Source: Sanguinoderma infundibulare | Lineage: Eukaryota; Basidiomycota; Agaricomycetes; Polyporales; Polyporaceae | NCBI GenBank assembly: GCA_032821775.1 | Contig: JAVLRN010000009.1 | Coordinates: 1,984,001-2,048,000 of the forward strand | DNA length: 64,000 nt | Direction: 5' to 3' | Shown here: positions 24,901 through 37,595 of the stretch, piece by piece | Layout of the letters: every line of letters begins with the position of its first letter | How positions within the stretch are numbered: the first letter of the stretch is position 1 | The notes under the pieces: generated by a model | Database searches by the model: none | Told to the model about the DNA's origin: nothing | What the model saw: only the letters and a program-made list of their open reading frames with translations | Position numbers and translations under genes: made by a program

Positions 24901-25832
24901 GCCCTCTCCTCCATGTAAACTCGGTATCCACAGGCTGGTCGTCGGACGACGGTCGGGTGAGGCAGAGGAAGATGTACCAGAACGGCTCGGGCCGGAAGTT
25001 CTTGACTTTGTTGTAACGTGCTACCACAAAGCCGAGTGTAGGGAACTGACAAGGACCTGTCAGGAACGAGCGTGCTAAGAGACGAGTTCGGGGAGGTATG
25101 AGAGCAGAGCGCATACCATATGAAATGACCTCTTTCTTCAGAGCTTCGTAGCGTTTATGCAGGTTGAGGGTCTGCAGACGCGTGAACGCGGAGCCGATCC
25201 TGAGGTCGAGCAGAATCCGAGCCTCCACGGCGTGGGCTTGACGCGTGTCAAGGTCTACGGGGTGCTGAGCGGCATTGTGTATTTGTCTGGGAGACAATTG
25301 GCGCATGAAGGAAGGGCATACTAGCAACCACGTACTGCGCGATGATGGCACTGAACCGAGCCCGCCTCACCGAGATGTTCGGCTTCGCCTTCCTGCAAAT
25401 CTTGGCAATCTCAGACCCAATGTTCTCTCCTTCTCGATCACAATCCGTCCATATCATGAGCATTTGTGCGCGCGCGGCCTCGGATTTGAGGTTGTCGGCA
25501 ATCGTCTTCGACTCGTCCTTGACTTTGCACTCGATGGGCGCGTCAAACAACGCGAACGGATCGCACGAGGTCCACTTGGAGTACATCATATTGAAATCGT
25601 AGTCCATGACATGACCTGTTACAGACGTGACGGTGAATTGGGAATTCGTCTGAGGGTAGTCGAAGTCGTAGTTCTTGATGTATTTATTCCTGCTGTTCCT
25701 CTAAGTGGGTATGAGATCAGCAGACGAAAGATATTGAGTATCACATACCGTATTGAATCGCCCTCCGGACAGAATTTGTGTGATTGACTTTGCGATGGAA
25801 GGCTTCTCGGCAACGCAAAGAACCCTCATCAT
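21950..25832 (-). CDS. TOP3: DNA topoisomerase III (type IA) with GRF and CCHC zinc fingers
   Basis: Type IA topoisomerase acting with a RecQ helicase to resolve recombination intermediates. The start is ATG 25832 (a second ATG follows directly). The N-terminal TOPRIM domain begins RVLCVAEKPSIAKSI and carries TDCDREGENIG, the metal-binding DxD block. The catalytic Tyr is in GFLSYPRTETDIY (Tyr codon 24580-24582). The DEHGIGTDAT block and the domain IV gate are present. After an acidic/Gly-rich, RG-repeat and polyproline linker come two GRF zinc fingers (CDCGIP...NKGRKFWTC and CQCDLT...NKGRKYWSC) and three CCHC zinc knuckles (CFQCGEEGHW, CFKCGEEGHF, CFKCGKQGHY), then an Arg/Gly/Ser tail. Two GRF plus three CCHC units is a rich C-terminal array compared with yeast Top3, which has none; animal TOP3A has GRF fingers. 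Each CCHC unit is split by a phase-1 intron just before its last Cys. Confidence 0.96.
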
Positions 25833-26260
25833 TTCGGAAACGTTGACTGTGGTATACAAGTGGAGGCAGCGAAGCAGAAAGCAAGCGATAGCAAAAGCGA
25901 TCAAGCTATGACGAGTGGCTGCCAAAGGGCCCGACGACTGTCGACGACGAGCTGGAAGTGCTTTCGGTGCCGCCTCGGGTGTTCAAATGGGCCTGTGGCG
26001 GATTCCACTCGCCGGGGTCTGGGGGTCGGGGTGGGGGTCTGAGGAGCAGCGGAGATGGGAGAAGCAAGGCAAGAAGGACGCGACGCGTCGCGCGCGTTCG
26101 CCACAACACGCGACGCTTTCTCACGTGATGGCATCCAGCCCACCAAAGCGCGCGCCTGGGATTCGAACGCAACCCCCTCAGCAAAAATGAATGGGAACAC
26201 GTTTGTACCCCAGCAATTGATAAGGATACAACAGCACCAGAAAACATGGTTGTATTGTAC
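25833..26260. other. short gap, TOP3 promoter side
   Basis: 428 bases between the TOP3 start and the 3' end of UTP25, both on the minus strand, so the TOP3 promoter should be here. A T-loop-like GGGATTCGAAC at 26158-26168 was checked for a tRNA and rejected. Confidence 0.5.
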
Positions 26261-28672
26261 TCAGACCCCCCTCTTGATGAGCTCAGAAGCCCCCTCCGTC
26301 CCTGCAATCCTCTCCAGTCTCAGCCAGTCGTACTTCGAGTAAAGCACTCGGGATGTAACGTCCGACGCGTCTACACCGTCGTCGAGAAAAGGGTTCGAGA
26401 GGAACTCGGTGTAGAACTGCGGGTGATCCGGGGGACCGTAGAACACGACATTGCGGATGCCTCGGATTTTGTACCTATATTCCAGCACGTTAGGATGCAG
26501 GACAAAACACACGGGAACGAAACGCACCGCCGGAAGAAGTGGAACCGCTCGCTGACCAGCAGGAACGCCTTCTTGCCTGAAAAGAAGGCTTGGCGAGCAC
26601 GCGAGATGTCCTGGTTGGACGAGTATTCCGAGAGCACGGTGAAGGACGCGTTGATCTTGCGGAAGTAGTTTTGAACTCGAATGAAGTCAAGTGAAGACGG
26701 GACGAAGATGACCGTGTTCGCACTCTGGACGGCTGACTTCATGACTGCCGGAAGCATCTGAGCCGCGTGATCAGCAGCTGTACGGCGCGAACGTCGCTCG
26801 AGCCGACATACCTGGGTCGTAAAATGCTGGAAGCGCTTTTCTGGCTCGTCTTTCGGGTTGCTGCAATCGAACTGCACGAAGTTCTGGTCGATACCATCGG
26901 GAACTTCAATCGGCGTCCAACGCCTCTCAGTACGTATTTTGCCAGCGACGTTCTTCAAAGACTGGTTGAAAAGCGCGCGCGTCTCTGGGGTCTCGTACGC
27001 CGACAAAAGCACTGTCTGGCGCAGGTACGCAGTGCTGAACAAAGCTGTCAGCCGCGGATAGAATAACTATAGTTCCAAGCAGCCAACGTACTGTCCATCC
27101 AGATACCACGACTTGATGCGAGAGAAGTCCACGTCGTGAGACTCCTTCGGCATCTGGTTGATGTGGCTGAACACGAACTGCAGAATATAGTGAATAAATG
27201 CTATATATGTTCAGCAATGTGATACCACACCTGTACATGTTCCCAGTTCTGCATCGTGAGCGCGTCCATTTGGTCGACAATGAGAACCTCGATGGACGAG
27301 AGGAAGTCTGCATTCCTGAAACTCGCAGGTTAATATCTGTCGGTTGTATATCACCAAGCTTAACTTACTTTTCCTTCTCTATCGACATCCTAAGGCCGAG
27401 AGGACTTGCGACGATCAAGTCGCACCCATAGAACTCCGCGAACATCTTCACGCTCTTCTTCGTGATCTTCACACCGAGTCTGAAGTTGTCATCCACGTTC
27501 CCCTTGAACATCTCCACGTGATCTTGTGGGTATGCGCCAGGATCCGCGTTCGCGAGCTTGTCCACCGCGCCAGGGGGCAATCCGTATTCGGACTGGAAGC
27601 GGGAGTTGTTTTCGATTTGGTAGTGGGAGGCAGGGGTGTGCGCAGTAAGCGCGGAGACCCATCGAAGCGCGAAGGAGCGGAAAGGGACGAGGATGAGCAC
27701 AGAGGGGCGCGTGAAGCCCTGGTCTTGGACGTCTTCTGGGGGTTCATTGCCGGCTTTCGTAGCGTGCGAAATACGCTCGTTGTTTTTGAGAACGCGGCGC
27801 CGTTTTCTGCGTTTATGGTTGGAAGCTTGTTATGAGCACAACTGACAGGACGTACTTGGTAATATGGTTGAGCGCGTGCAAGGTCAGAGTCTCGCGGAAA
27901 CTCGACTGTGTTTCCAGCGATGTCCGGGTGACATAGAGATCACGGTAGGAGGAAAGCACGTTCAAAAGGTCATTCTGGAGTTCAACCACCTCTATCATGC
28001 AAGACAGTCGCAACAGAGTCTAGAACTCAGACGATGAGCACAAGCGTACCTCGAGGGAGTTTTGCCTGTCTAATCTGCAGGGGTTCCTTCATCTTCTCAG
28101 GTATCTGGATGCCTAGTTAGCATGCACCACCTATTACAATTACCGTGTGGCATACCTTGTACTTCGCGTTCGTAGCACTCGACCTCTCAACACCTTCTGG
28201 CAGAGACTCGACCACGCCTCCAAGCTTCCCCCACTTCTCCCGTTTTGCCGACAATGACCTCAGGTCCACCGCCTCCCGCGCCCCATCCGTCAACACACTC
28301 GGGGACAGCCCGAAGTGCGCCTCATATGGGTCCGTACCCGGATCTGAATTGACATCGGTTTACGCGCGCCCAGTCTGGATAAGTTTGCGACACACCTTGC
28401 TCTGCATCGTCCGCCTCGTTCACTTCCGCATCGTCCTCCGCCGCCTCCTCTGGACCTAAACCACCCTTGTCCTTCTCCTCAGCCGCAGAGCCCTCCGACG
28501 CGCTACGGCTCCCATCTTCAGCCCCCGCAAATTGCACGACGCGTTTCTTGTTCAGCTTCTCCGCCGGTTTGCTCTCCTCGAACGCCCGTTTTCGCTTACC
28601 GGCCCTCGTCGCAGAAACGTTCAAAAGCGTCAGCAAACGCGTCGTCGTTGAGCTGGACTCGTCGATTGCCAT
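26261..28672 (-). CDS. UTP25: UTP25 / digestive-organ-expansion-factor family, SSU processome
   Basis: U3 snoRNP-associated protein needed for 18S rRNA maturation in the nucleolus (yeast Utp25, vertebrate DEF). Start ATG 28672 gives [18 protein letters not shown]; no ATG precedes it in frame after the upstream stop. The N-terminal third is acidic/Lys-rich and disordered, as usual. The helicase-like core follows: [28 protein letters not shown], the segment with [13 protein letters not shown], then [53 protein letters not shown] and [15 protein letters not shown], ending at 26261. The DEAD-box motif II position reads DQMD and no Walker A lysine motif is seen. That is normal for this family, which is thought to have lost ATPase activity. 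About nine introns. Divergent from RSE1. Confidence 0.95.
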
Positions 28673-29906
28673 GTGGTGCAAGTTTTTAGTGAGAAGTCCT
28701 AGAGCAGTCGCAGCCTGAGAGGAGCCGCTTTCCAGGCCGCCTGGAACTTGCAATTCTTTGCCGTAGTCGATCGAGATCCGTTTCCCGATCTTGCCTCAAC
28801 GCCAACTCTAGACACGCGTCTATATACCGCATACATAGTATGCAGCGAGAACTTGTGCGCATTAGTTGTATGAAATTTCACACTACTTCTCAATGGGTCG
28901 GTAGACCAGTTGGTTATCATATCTGTCCGCACACTGGCAGAACGTGCTCAGGTCGCTCTTGTGTTGACTCATGCCGCCAGAGCCGGGGCCATGTTTTTGC
29001 ATCTGAAGAGGTTAGGTTTAAGTTTGCGGTAACGACACCAATGCGACAGCAGCTCATCTTACCATGACAGACTCCAGCCGTTGTTACTCGCCATGCGACC
29101 GCCGAGGAGGGCTTACGAGATTGTTGGAATGATGTTGGGTATTTCGGAATCGAGGATCATTGTCTCCTCGACACCGAGTGCGCATCCCCGCGCATTTTAC
29201 GTTGGCTTTGCTCTAACTAGCGTACAGCTCTTTGCATAATTAATGCCCGACCAGCTCCGACTGACATGCATCGCTTTCGACTCGAAAAAATCCAGGAATT
29301 CAAAAAATTCGCTCCCACAGAGGAGGCCTAAAAGTTGGTTTCCGTTGTGATCAGAGAATTCGTAGAAGTGTTGAGAACGGGGGCTTGTGCTGGGACCAAC
29401 GATAGGGCGTTGCGGGAGTGGACGGGGCTCGGCCAACACACGCCGTGAGAGATGCAGACTACGGGACACGGCAACAAGCTACGGTGTAGGCGAACAAGGG
29501 CGAGCTGCGTATTGAGACGTTGCAGTCGGGAGAGTTGAGGTACCCTTGAGGTTAACTGGGCTGATCCACTGGCATGAAGCGCACGTGAACCGTGAATTCC
29601 CGATGCTCATGAAGGGTCATTCACAGCCTGCACTAATCGTCAGGATATGGTTTCAATGAAGACAGTACGAGGATAGATTTGAAGCCAAAACACAGGACAG
29701 GAGACTCAGGTGTCGTGGCGGGCGTATCTGGGACCTAATAAGACACTGATTTTAGGGTGTCCGGGGTCCGGGTGAACTGCAGTGCTTCAACTTGTGCTCG
29801 CTGCTTGCGCTGGGCCATCTCGCCTTTCTTCCGGCTGTTCTTGTGCTTTCGTCGAGTGCTGCTCTCTGCTGGCGTTGCTTAACGACTGCTCTGTGCTGCT
29901 TTCCTG
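28673..29906. promoter_or_regulatory. divergent intergenic region UTP25 / RSE1
   Basis: 1.2 kb between two divergent start codons, expected to hold both promoters. No recognisable gene. A CT-rich stretch precedes the RSE1 ATG (29800-29906). No TATA box could be assigned. Confidence 0.45.
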
Positions 29907-32900
29907 ATGCACTTGTACAGTCTCACGCTCCAGGCCCCGACTGCGATTACGCACGCAGTCGCAGGCAACTTCTCTGGTTCTCGCACCCAGGAGATCGTTG
30001 TTTCGCGTGGTACCCGACTCGAGCTCCTTAGACCGGACGTGCAGAGCGGCAAGGTCTCGACGGTGATCGCCACCGACGTCTTTGGCTCCATCCGTTCTCT
30101 CACCGCCTTCCGTCTCACTGGGGGTACTAAGGGTGCGCCCTTGTACGTGTCCGTTCGTCTTTGCCGTATTCACTTTCTGCGTTTTCTTAGATTATATCAT
30201 CGTAGGGTCTGACTCCGGACGGATCGTCATCCTTGACTATGATCCAAAGACAAGCGGCTTCGCCAAGGTCCACCAGGAGACGTTTGGCAAGTCTGGCGCG
30301 CGCCGAATCGTCCCTGGCCAGTACCTCGCCACCGACCCCAAAGGCCGCAGCGTCATGATTGCAGCTACCGAGAAGGCAAAGCTCGTCTACATCCTCAACA
30401 GAGACGCTGCCGCCAACCTCACCATCTCCTCGCCTCTGGAAGCGCACAAAAACAACGCAATCATCCACCACATAGTCGGCTTGGACGTCGGCTTCGAGAA
30501 CCCTACTTTTGTTGCTCTCGAGGTCGATTACTCGGAGTCGGATCAGGATCCAACAGGGGAGGCGTTCAACAATGCAGAAAAAGTGCGTACCCAAACCTTT
30601 CCTCACGATGCGTCTATTCAAAATCCCCCCTCAGATGCTTACCTATTATGAACTCGACCTCGGTCTCAATCACGTAGTGCGAAAATGGAGTGAACCCACC
30701 GACCCTCGAGCGAACCTTCTCGTCCAAGTACCAGGTGGGCAGCTTGCAACGTCTGACCGATACGATGGTCCCTCTGGCGTGCTTGTATGCTGTGAAGACC
30801 ATATCATCTACCGACACATGGACTCACCACAACATCGTGTTCCCATACCCCGGAGGCGACACCCCCTGGAGGACACTGAGCGCGGCCTGATCATCACTGC
30901 TGCCGTTATGCACAAGATGAAGGTGCGTGCCGTATCAACGCATTCGTAATTTTCTGAATGTCGACACCGTTCTCACAGGGCGCGTTCTTCTTCCTTCTAC
31001 AAAGCGAAGAGGGTGACTTGTACAAAGTGACCATCGAGCACGAGGAGCAGGATGTGAAGGCACTTAAAATCAAGTACTTTGACACTGTTCCCGCTGCGTC
31101 TGGTCTATGCATTCTAAAGTCAGGCTTTTTGTTCGTAGCGTCAGAATTTGGGAACCAGTGAGTATATCATCCGAAGAGTATTCCTACGGTCGGCTGACGT
31201 CTATACGCTTCAGCTACTTCTACCAATTCCAAAAGCTAGGCGACGACGACGACGAGCCGGAATTCAGCTCAGCAGACTATCCTTCGTACGGCATGGCGGA
31301 TCCCACTGCGGCGCTTCCTCGCGCACACTTCCGCCCACGCCCGCTTGACAACCTGACCCTGGTGGACGAGATGGAATCCCTATGCCCGATTATTGATTCG
31401 AAGGTCATGAACGTGCTCCCGAACTCCGATACGCCTCAGATCTTTGCTGCTTGTGGCCGAGGCGCGAGGAGCACGTTCAGGACACTTCGCCACGGTCTGG
31501 AGGTCGAGGAGGTCGTCAGCTCTGACCTTCCTGGTATTCCGAACGCCGTGTGGACGACGAAGCTCAAAGAGGACGGTAAGTAAAAGCCGAGTTTCACTTT
31601 CGAATCGCACTCAAAATATTTCCGCAGACCCTTACGACTCGTATATCATCCTGTCGTTCGTTAACGGAACGCTCGTTCTCTGCATCGGAGAGACTATTGA
31701 GGAAGTTCAGGACACGGGCTTCCTTTCCTCTGCTCCGACGCTTGCTGTGCAGCAGATCGGTGCCGACGCGCTGCTCCAGGTCCACCCTCACGGTATCCGC
31801 CACGTTCTTTCCGATCGCCGAGTGAACGAATGGAGGGTGCCGTCTGGCAAGACCATCGTGTGTGCGACGACGAACAAGCGCCAGGTCGTGGTTGCGCTCA
31901 GCTCCGCCGAGTTGGTATACTTCGAGCTGGACTTGGACGGACAGCTGAACGAGTACCAGGATCGGAAGGCGATGGGCAGTACGGTTCTTGCTCTCAGCAT
32001 TGCGGAGGTCCCCGAGGGTCGTCAACGGACACCATACTTGGTGAGCGACATATGAATGTATGCGCTCATATTCACTGCTCACCGTTTGTCAGGCTGTCGG
32101 CTGCGAGGACCAAACTGTGCGCATCATATCCCTTGATCCCGAAAGCACGCTCGAGACAATCAGCTTGCAAGCGCTGACCGCGCCGCCCTCGGCAATCTGC
32201 ATCGCGGACATGCTCGACGCGGGCATCAACAAGACGCAGCCGACGACCTTCGTAAACATCGGCCTCCAGAACGGCGTCCTTCTCCGGACCGTGCTCGACC
32301 CCGTCACCGGCCAGCTGACGGACACGCGGACGCGCTTCCTCGGCACACGACCCATCCGCCTCCTGCGCGTGCACATCCAGCGGAACCCGGCGATCCTCGC
32401 GCTCTCGTCGCGCCCGTGGCTCAACTACACTCATCAGAGCCTCATGCACTTCACGCCGCTCATTTTTGAGAACTTGGATTATGCGTGGAGTTTCTCGGCG
32501 GAGCTGTGCCAGGAGGGTCTGATTGGGATCTCGGGCAGCTTGCTCAGGTGAGTACGCGGCTCTCTTCGTGGTTCGGGATTTGTTGCAAACGGGAAGGGAA
32601 TGGACGGACGGTCGAAGATGACACTTTATCATCACCCTTTGAATGCGCCGCGCACCTGTGCTGGTGCATGTGTCGATGAACTTTACTGTTACATTGGCCT
32701 GATGCTCTCCGGTCCATCCCGCCGAGCTGCTATGGGTTATTTGTAGTCCATGCTGACATTCTGTTCTGTCGACAGGATCTTCCAGATCCCGAAGTTGGGG
32801 ACGAAGCTAAAGCAGGATTCAATACCGCTTTCGTACACGCCGCGCAAGTTCATCCCCCACCCCCACAACGGGCTTCTGTATGTTATTGAGGGTGACCACC

Positions 32901-34317
32901 GGGTGATGAGCGAGGAGGCCGCGGCGAAGCAGCTGCAACAACTAGTGAGTCTGGTATGTTCTCACGACGTGCGAATGGAAGTTAATTGTGTTCGGGTGCA
33001 GCGCGCGGATGGGAATGCGGTCGACCAGGAGATGGTGTCTCTTCCTCCTGAGCAGTTTGGACGTCCGAAGGCGCCTGCGGGCACATGGGCGTCATGTATT
33101 CACGTCATCAGCCCGTTGGACGTAAGTCACTTTATAAGCCATGCTTGCGCCTTTCTCCGCTCATAATGTCTTGCAGGGACAGACTGTTAGCGTTTCACCC
33201 TTGGACAACAACGAAGCTGCTTTCTCGATCGCCGTCGTACCGTTCTCTGCGAAGAACAATGAGCTCCATCTCGTCGTCGGTACTGCGCAGGACACGTTCC
33301 TCGCTCCTCGATCGTGTACGAGCGGTTTCCTCAGGACGTATCGCTTCACCGATGATGGTCGGGGGTTGGAGCTGCTTCACAAGGTGTGTGTATGCGCGGA
33401 TTCCGGTTGTCGCAAATGTCTAACTTGAACGCAGACCGAGACGAACGATGTGCCAATGGCCATCATGGCGTTCCAGGGCAAGCTGATTGCCGGTGTTGGG
33501 AAGGCCCTCCGACTGTACGATATGGGAAAGAAGAAGCTGCTCCGCAAAGTGGAGAACAAAGTATGTCTCTGTCGTCTGGTTTGAAGACACGATTGTCTCA
33601 TTGGCCTTTCAGACCTTCGGCTCCGCCATCGTGACCTTGAATACCCAAGGTTCAAGGATCATCGTTGGCGACATGCAAGAGTCGGTCTTCTACGCTGTGT
33701 ACAAGGGCCCAGAGAACCGACTGCTCGTCTTTGCCGACGATGTACAACCTCGCTGGGTCACGGCGACGACGATGCTCGACTACAACACGGTGGTCGGCGG
33801 CGATCGCTTCGGGAACGTCTTCGTCAATCGCCTAGATGCCAAGATTTCCGACCAAATAGACGACGACCCGACAGGAGCCGGCATCTTGCACGAGAAGGGC
33901 GTCCTGTTCGGTGCGCCGCACAAGAGCGCGATGTTGGCGCACTTCCACATCGGCGACATCGTCACGTCCCTGCACAAGGTCTCGCTCGTCGCGGGTGGCC
34001 GCGAGGTCATCCTCTACACTTGCCTGCACGGAACGATCGGCATCCTCGTGCCGTTCGCGTCCAAGGAGGACGTGGACCTGCTCACGACGCTCGAGCAGCA
34101 CATGCGGACGGAGCAGCTGAGCCTGGTCGGGCGGGACCACCTCGCGTGGCGCGGGTACTACGTGCCCGTCAAGGCGGTCGTCGACGGGGACCTGTGCGAG
34201 GCGTTTGCAAAGCTGCCGGCGAACAAGCAGAGCACGATCGCGGGCGAACTCGACCGGTCGGTGGGCGAGGTGCTCAAGAAGCTCGAGCAGCTGCGGGTGA
34301 CTGCGAGCGGGTTCTGA
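29907..34317 (+). CDS. RSE1: pre-mRNA-splicing factor RSE1 (SF3B3/SF3b130)
   Basis: Subunit of the U2 snRNP SF3b complex; three beta-propellers scaffold SF3B1 and PHF5A. Start ATG 29907 ([20 protein letters not shown]), stop 34317, about 1,200 residues, the normal size. Family-typical blocks in order: [86 protein letters not shown], an acidic DDDDEPEF loop, [48 protein letters not shown], the CPSF-A C-terminal domain with [17 protein letters not shown], and [21 protein letters not shown]. About ten short introns, including one of 215 bases near 32550-32775. All reading-frame joins are consistent. MEF1 follows on the same strand after 426 bases. Confidence 0.97.
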
Positions 34318-34743
34318 GTGACGCGTACGCGTCTGCCGTGCGTGGGGTGGGGTGTCGGTGTCGGTGTTATGTGTGTTGTCTATTTGTATTGTGTGTACAT
34401 ATAATGAAGCCGAATTGTTGCTTGCTCAGTCGCTCGAAGAGGGTTATCGTCATGGCGCTTACTGCGGCCTTTTGGGGAAGAGTACTACTAGTACTAATGG
34501 CGAAGTTCTGCCCACCACCCGCCGATATCACTGGATATCCTTGACTGGCTTTACAGTACTTCGTACAGCAGATATCTAGGATCTAATACTAACCTTCGAC
34601 CCAACCCATGACAAATAGAACAAAACAAGTGGATCTGAGATCTACGCGCGCCTAAATTTCCAGAAAGGGAGCTCGCTGGAGGAGTCCGGGCACTGGTCTC
34701 CAGCAAACGGCTTGCTCACCGTCCGCGACGTTGAGCTGCGAGG
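34318..34743. other. short gap RSE1 to MEF1
   Basis: 426 bases holding the RSE1 3'-UTR and the MEF1 promoter. No gene or specific element recognised. Confidence 0.5.
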
Positions 34744-37356
34744 ATGTTGGGCTCGAACATCTTTCAGGCATGCCTTCGGACACGGCCATACCCTCGGTTT
34801 TCTTCCGCTGTCCCGTCTCGCCTTTGGTCTCTGCCAGCTCGGAGGAACGCTGCGACAGCTGCTGCCGTCAAGCCTTCGGAGCCCTTGGAGGAGCCTACGG
34901 TGAAGGAGTATCCGACCTACGACCTCACGGACGAGGACCACAAGAGGCTACGGTTCCAGCGGAACATTGGGGTCTCGGCCCACATCGACTCCGGGAAGAC
35001 TACGCTGACGGAACGTATCTTGTACTACACCGGTCGTATTCGGGATATCCATGAGGTGCGTCGATTACTTTCGACACGCATGCATGGACCTAGTTTCACC
35101 GCCGTGCCTACTTTTAGGTTCGTGGACGCGACAACGTCGGTGCCAAGATGGACAGTATGGAGCTCGAACGCGAGAAGGGTATCACCATTCAGAGTGCGGC
35201 CACCTTCTGCGACTGGGAGGCCTCCATGCCCGCTTCCGGAGACAAGGAGCAGTATGCTATCAATATCATCGATACCCCAGGTGCGTTTTGGTCTTCCATA
35301 CACGCTGTGAACTTGTGCGAACTTGGTTGTGCAGGTCACGTTGACTTCACCATCGAGGTGGAGCGGGCCCTTCGTGTTCTAGACGGTGCTATCCTTGTCC
35401 TCTGCGCGGTGGCAGGCGTACAGAGTCAGACTACGACGGTCGATCGGCAAATGCGGCGGTATAACGTTCCTCGGATTTCCTTCATCAACAAGATGGACCG
35501 GCCTGGTGCCAACCCATGGCGCGTCATCGGCCAGATTCGCCAGAAGCTCAAGATCGGTGCTGCCGCTGTCCAGGTCCCGATTGGCGTCGAGGACGACCTC
35601 CGCGGTGTCGTCGACTTGGTCCGTTGGAAGGCTATCTACAACGAGGGCGAAAAGGGCAACAAGGTCGTCGAGTCGGATGAGATCCCTGCAGAGGTTCTTG
35701 ACCTCGCCAAGGAGAAGCGTCGCGAGCTCATTGAGCAACTGGCCGAAGTCGACGAAGAGATGGGCGACCTCCTGATCATGGAAGAGGACCCTACCACCGC
35801 TCAGCTCGCCAACGCCATCCGTCGCGCCACCATCGGTCTCAAGTTCTCCCCGGTCTTCCTCGGTTCGGCGATCAAGAACACGGCAGTCCAACCTATGCTC
35901 GACGGTGTCTGTGCGTACCTGCCCACTCCTGCCGAATCCAAGGTCACTGCGCATGACACCTCGGTCCCGGTCTCCGCTCCACCTGTCGAGCTCACGCCCG
36001 CTTCTGCCGCGCCCCTCGTCGCGCTCGCGTTCAAGCTCGAGGAAGGCCGCTTCGGCCAGTTGACGTACATGCGTGTCTACCAGGGTTCATTGCGCAAGGG
36101 CCAGTTCATCTACCACGCGCGCACCGGCAAGAAGGTCAAGGTCCCGCGTCTCGTTCGCATGCACAGCAACGAGATGGAGGATATCCAAGAAATTGGCCCT
36201 GGAGAGATCTGCGCCATCTTCGGTATTGACTGCGCCTCGGGCGATACCTTCACTGACGGCACTTCGAGCTTCTCCATGGTATGTGTCCAATTTGTTATTG
36301 CGGTTTCTGGTGCTGATCGTGCCAAAAGACGTCGATGTACGTGCCGGAGCCTGTCATTTCGTTGGCCCTGAAGCCCGTCGGTCAGGAGACACCGAACTTC
36401 TCGCGCGCCCTGAACCGGTTCCAGAAGGAAGACCCTACGTTCCGTGTCCACATTGACAAGGAGAGTAAGGAGGTGAGTCGCCCTCGCGCGTGGTTCATTT
36501 CCATGGTATCTCATCCCATCCCTCCAGACTATTATCTCCGGTATGGGCGAGCTACACCTCGAGATCTACGTCGAGCGCATGAAGCGCGAGTACAACGTGG
36601 AGTGCACGACGGGCAAGCCGCGCGTCGCGTTCCGCGAGACGATCACCCAGCGCGCCGACTTCTTCTACACGCACAAGAAGCAGTCCGGCGGCGCCGGCCA
36701 GTACGCGCGCGTGATCGGCTTCGTCGAGCCGATGGAGATGAACGAGGAGACGGGCAAGGACATTGAGTTCGTCAACCAGGTTATGGGCGGTAACATCCCG
36801 TCCAGCTACATCCCCGCTTGCGAGAAGGTACGCTACCCTGTTTTATCCTGTCGTTTGCGCGTTCTCATAATTCCGTGTCGTCTAGGGCTTTTACGAGGCT
36901 CTTGAGAAGGGGTCACTGTCTGGCAACCCCGTTTGCGGCGCTCGCTTGGTCCTCAACGACGGTCTCGCGCACTCGGTCGACTCGTCTGAGCTGGCGTTCA
37001 GGCTTGCCACTATTGGCGCTTTCCGCGAGATTTACGGTGCCGCAAAGCCGATTATCCTCGAGCCGATCATGACCGTCGAGGTCGTCGCGCCGTCCGAGTT
37101 CCAGAGCGCGGTCATTGGCGGATTGAACCAGCGGCGGGGCACGATCGTCGACAGCGAGGTGCGCGAGGACGAGTTCACGGCGACGGCCGAGGTCGCGCTG
37201 AACGATATGTTCGGGTACTCGAGCCACTTGCGGGGGGTCACCCAGGGCAAGGGCGAGTTCAGCATGGAGTACAAGACGCACCAGCCGGTGCTGCCGCAGG
37301 TCCAGGCGGAGCTCGAGACTGCGTACAAGAAGTCAATCGGGCAGGTTAAAAAGTAG
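34744..37356 (+). CDS. MEF1: mitochondrial elongation factor G (EF-G1)
   Basis: GTPase that translocates the mitochondrial ribosome. Start ATG 34744 ([20 protein letters not shown]) gives an Arg/Ser/Ala-rich presequence of about 50 residues. The G domain has the P-loop AHIDSGKTT, the switch region [39 protein letters not shown] (G3) and FINKMDRPG (G4). Domains II-V follow, with [19 protein letters not shown], the domain IV segment [17 protein letters not shown], and the end segment [20 protein letters not shown]. Stop at 37356. An intron splits G3 between IIDTPG and HVDF, and others lie near 35055, 36280, 36473 and 36828. About 790 residues, as expected. No broken motifs. Convergent with SEC13. 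Confidence 0.97.
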
Positions 37357-37595
37357 ATTCTGATAACTTATGCTGGGTGGATAGACCACCTCCTCGTCGC
37401 TCACCACTCACCTCTTACGTCGCACCTCACAGCACTTACTTACACAGCCGTATCGCAACCTTAGTGTCATGTATAATCTCGCGTACTCACTTAGACTTAG
37501 GGGTTCCCCACCATATGCCATCAGAGCAATAAAAAGATTTGAAAACGGATGAATCTACAACACGCCTCGTCCGTCCCTACAGAAGAGGTCCACGC

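Noticed and set aside
26140..26200. T-loop-like GGGATTCGAAC, a possible tRNA on the minus strand
   Set aside because: The flanking bases do not form a T stem or acceptor stem, and no D or anticodon arm fits at the right distance.
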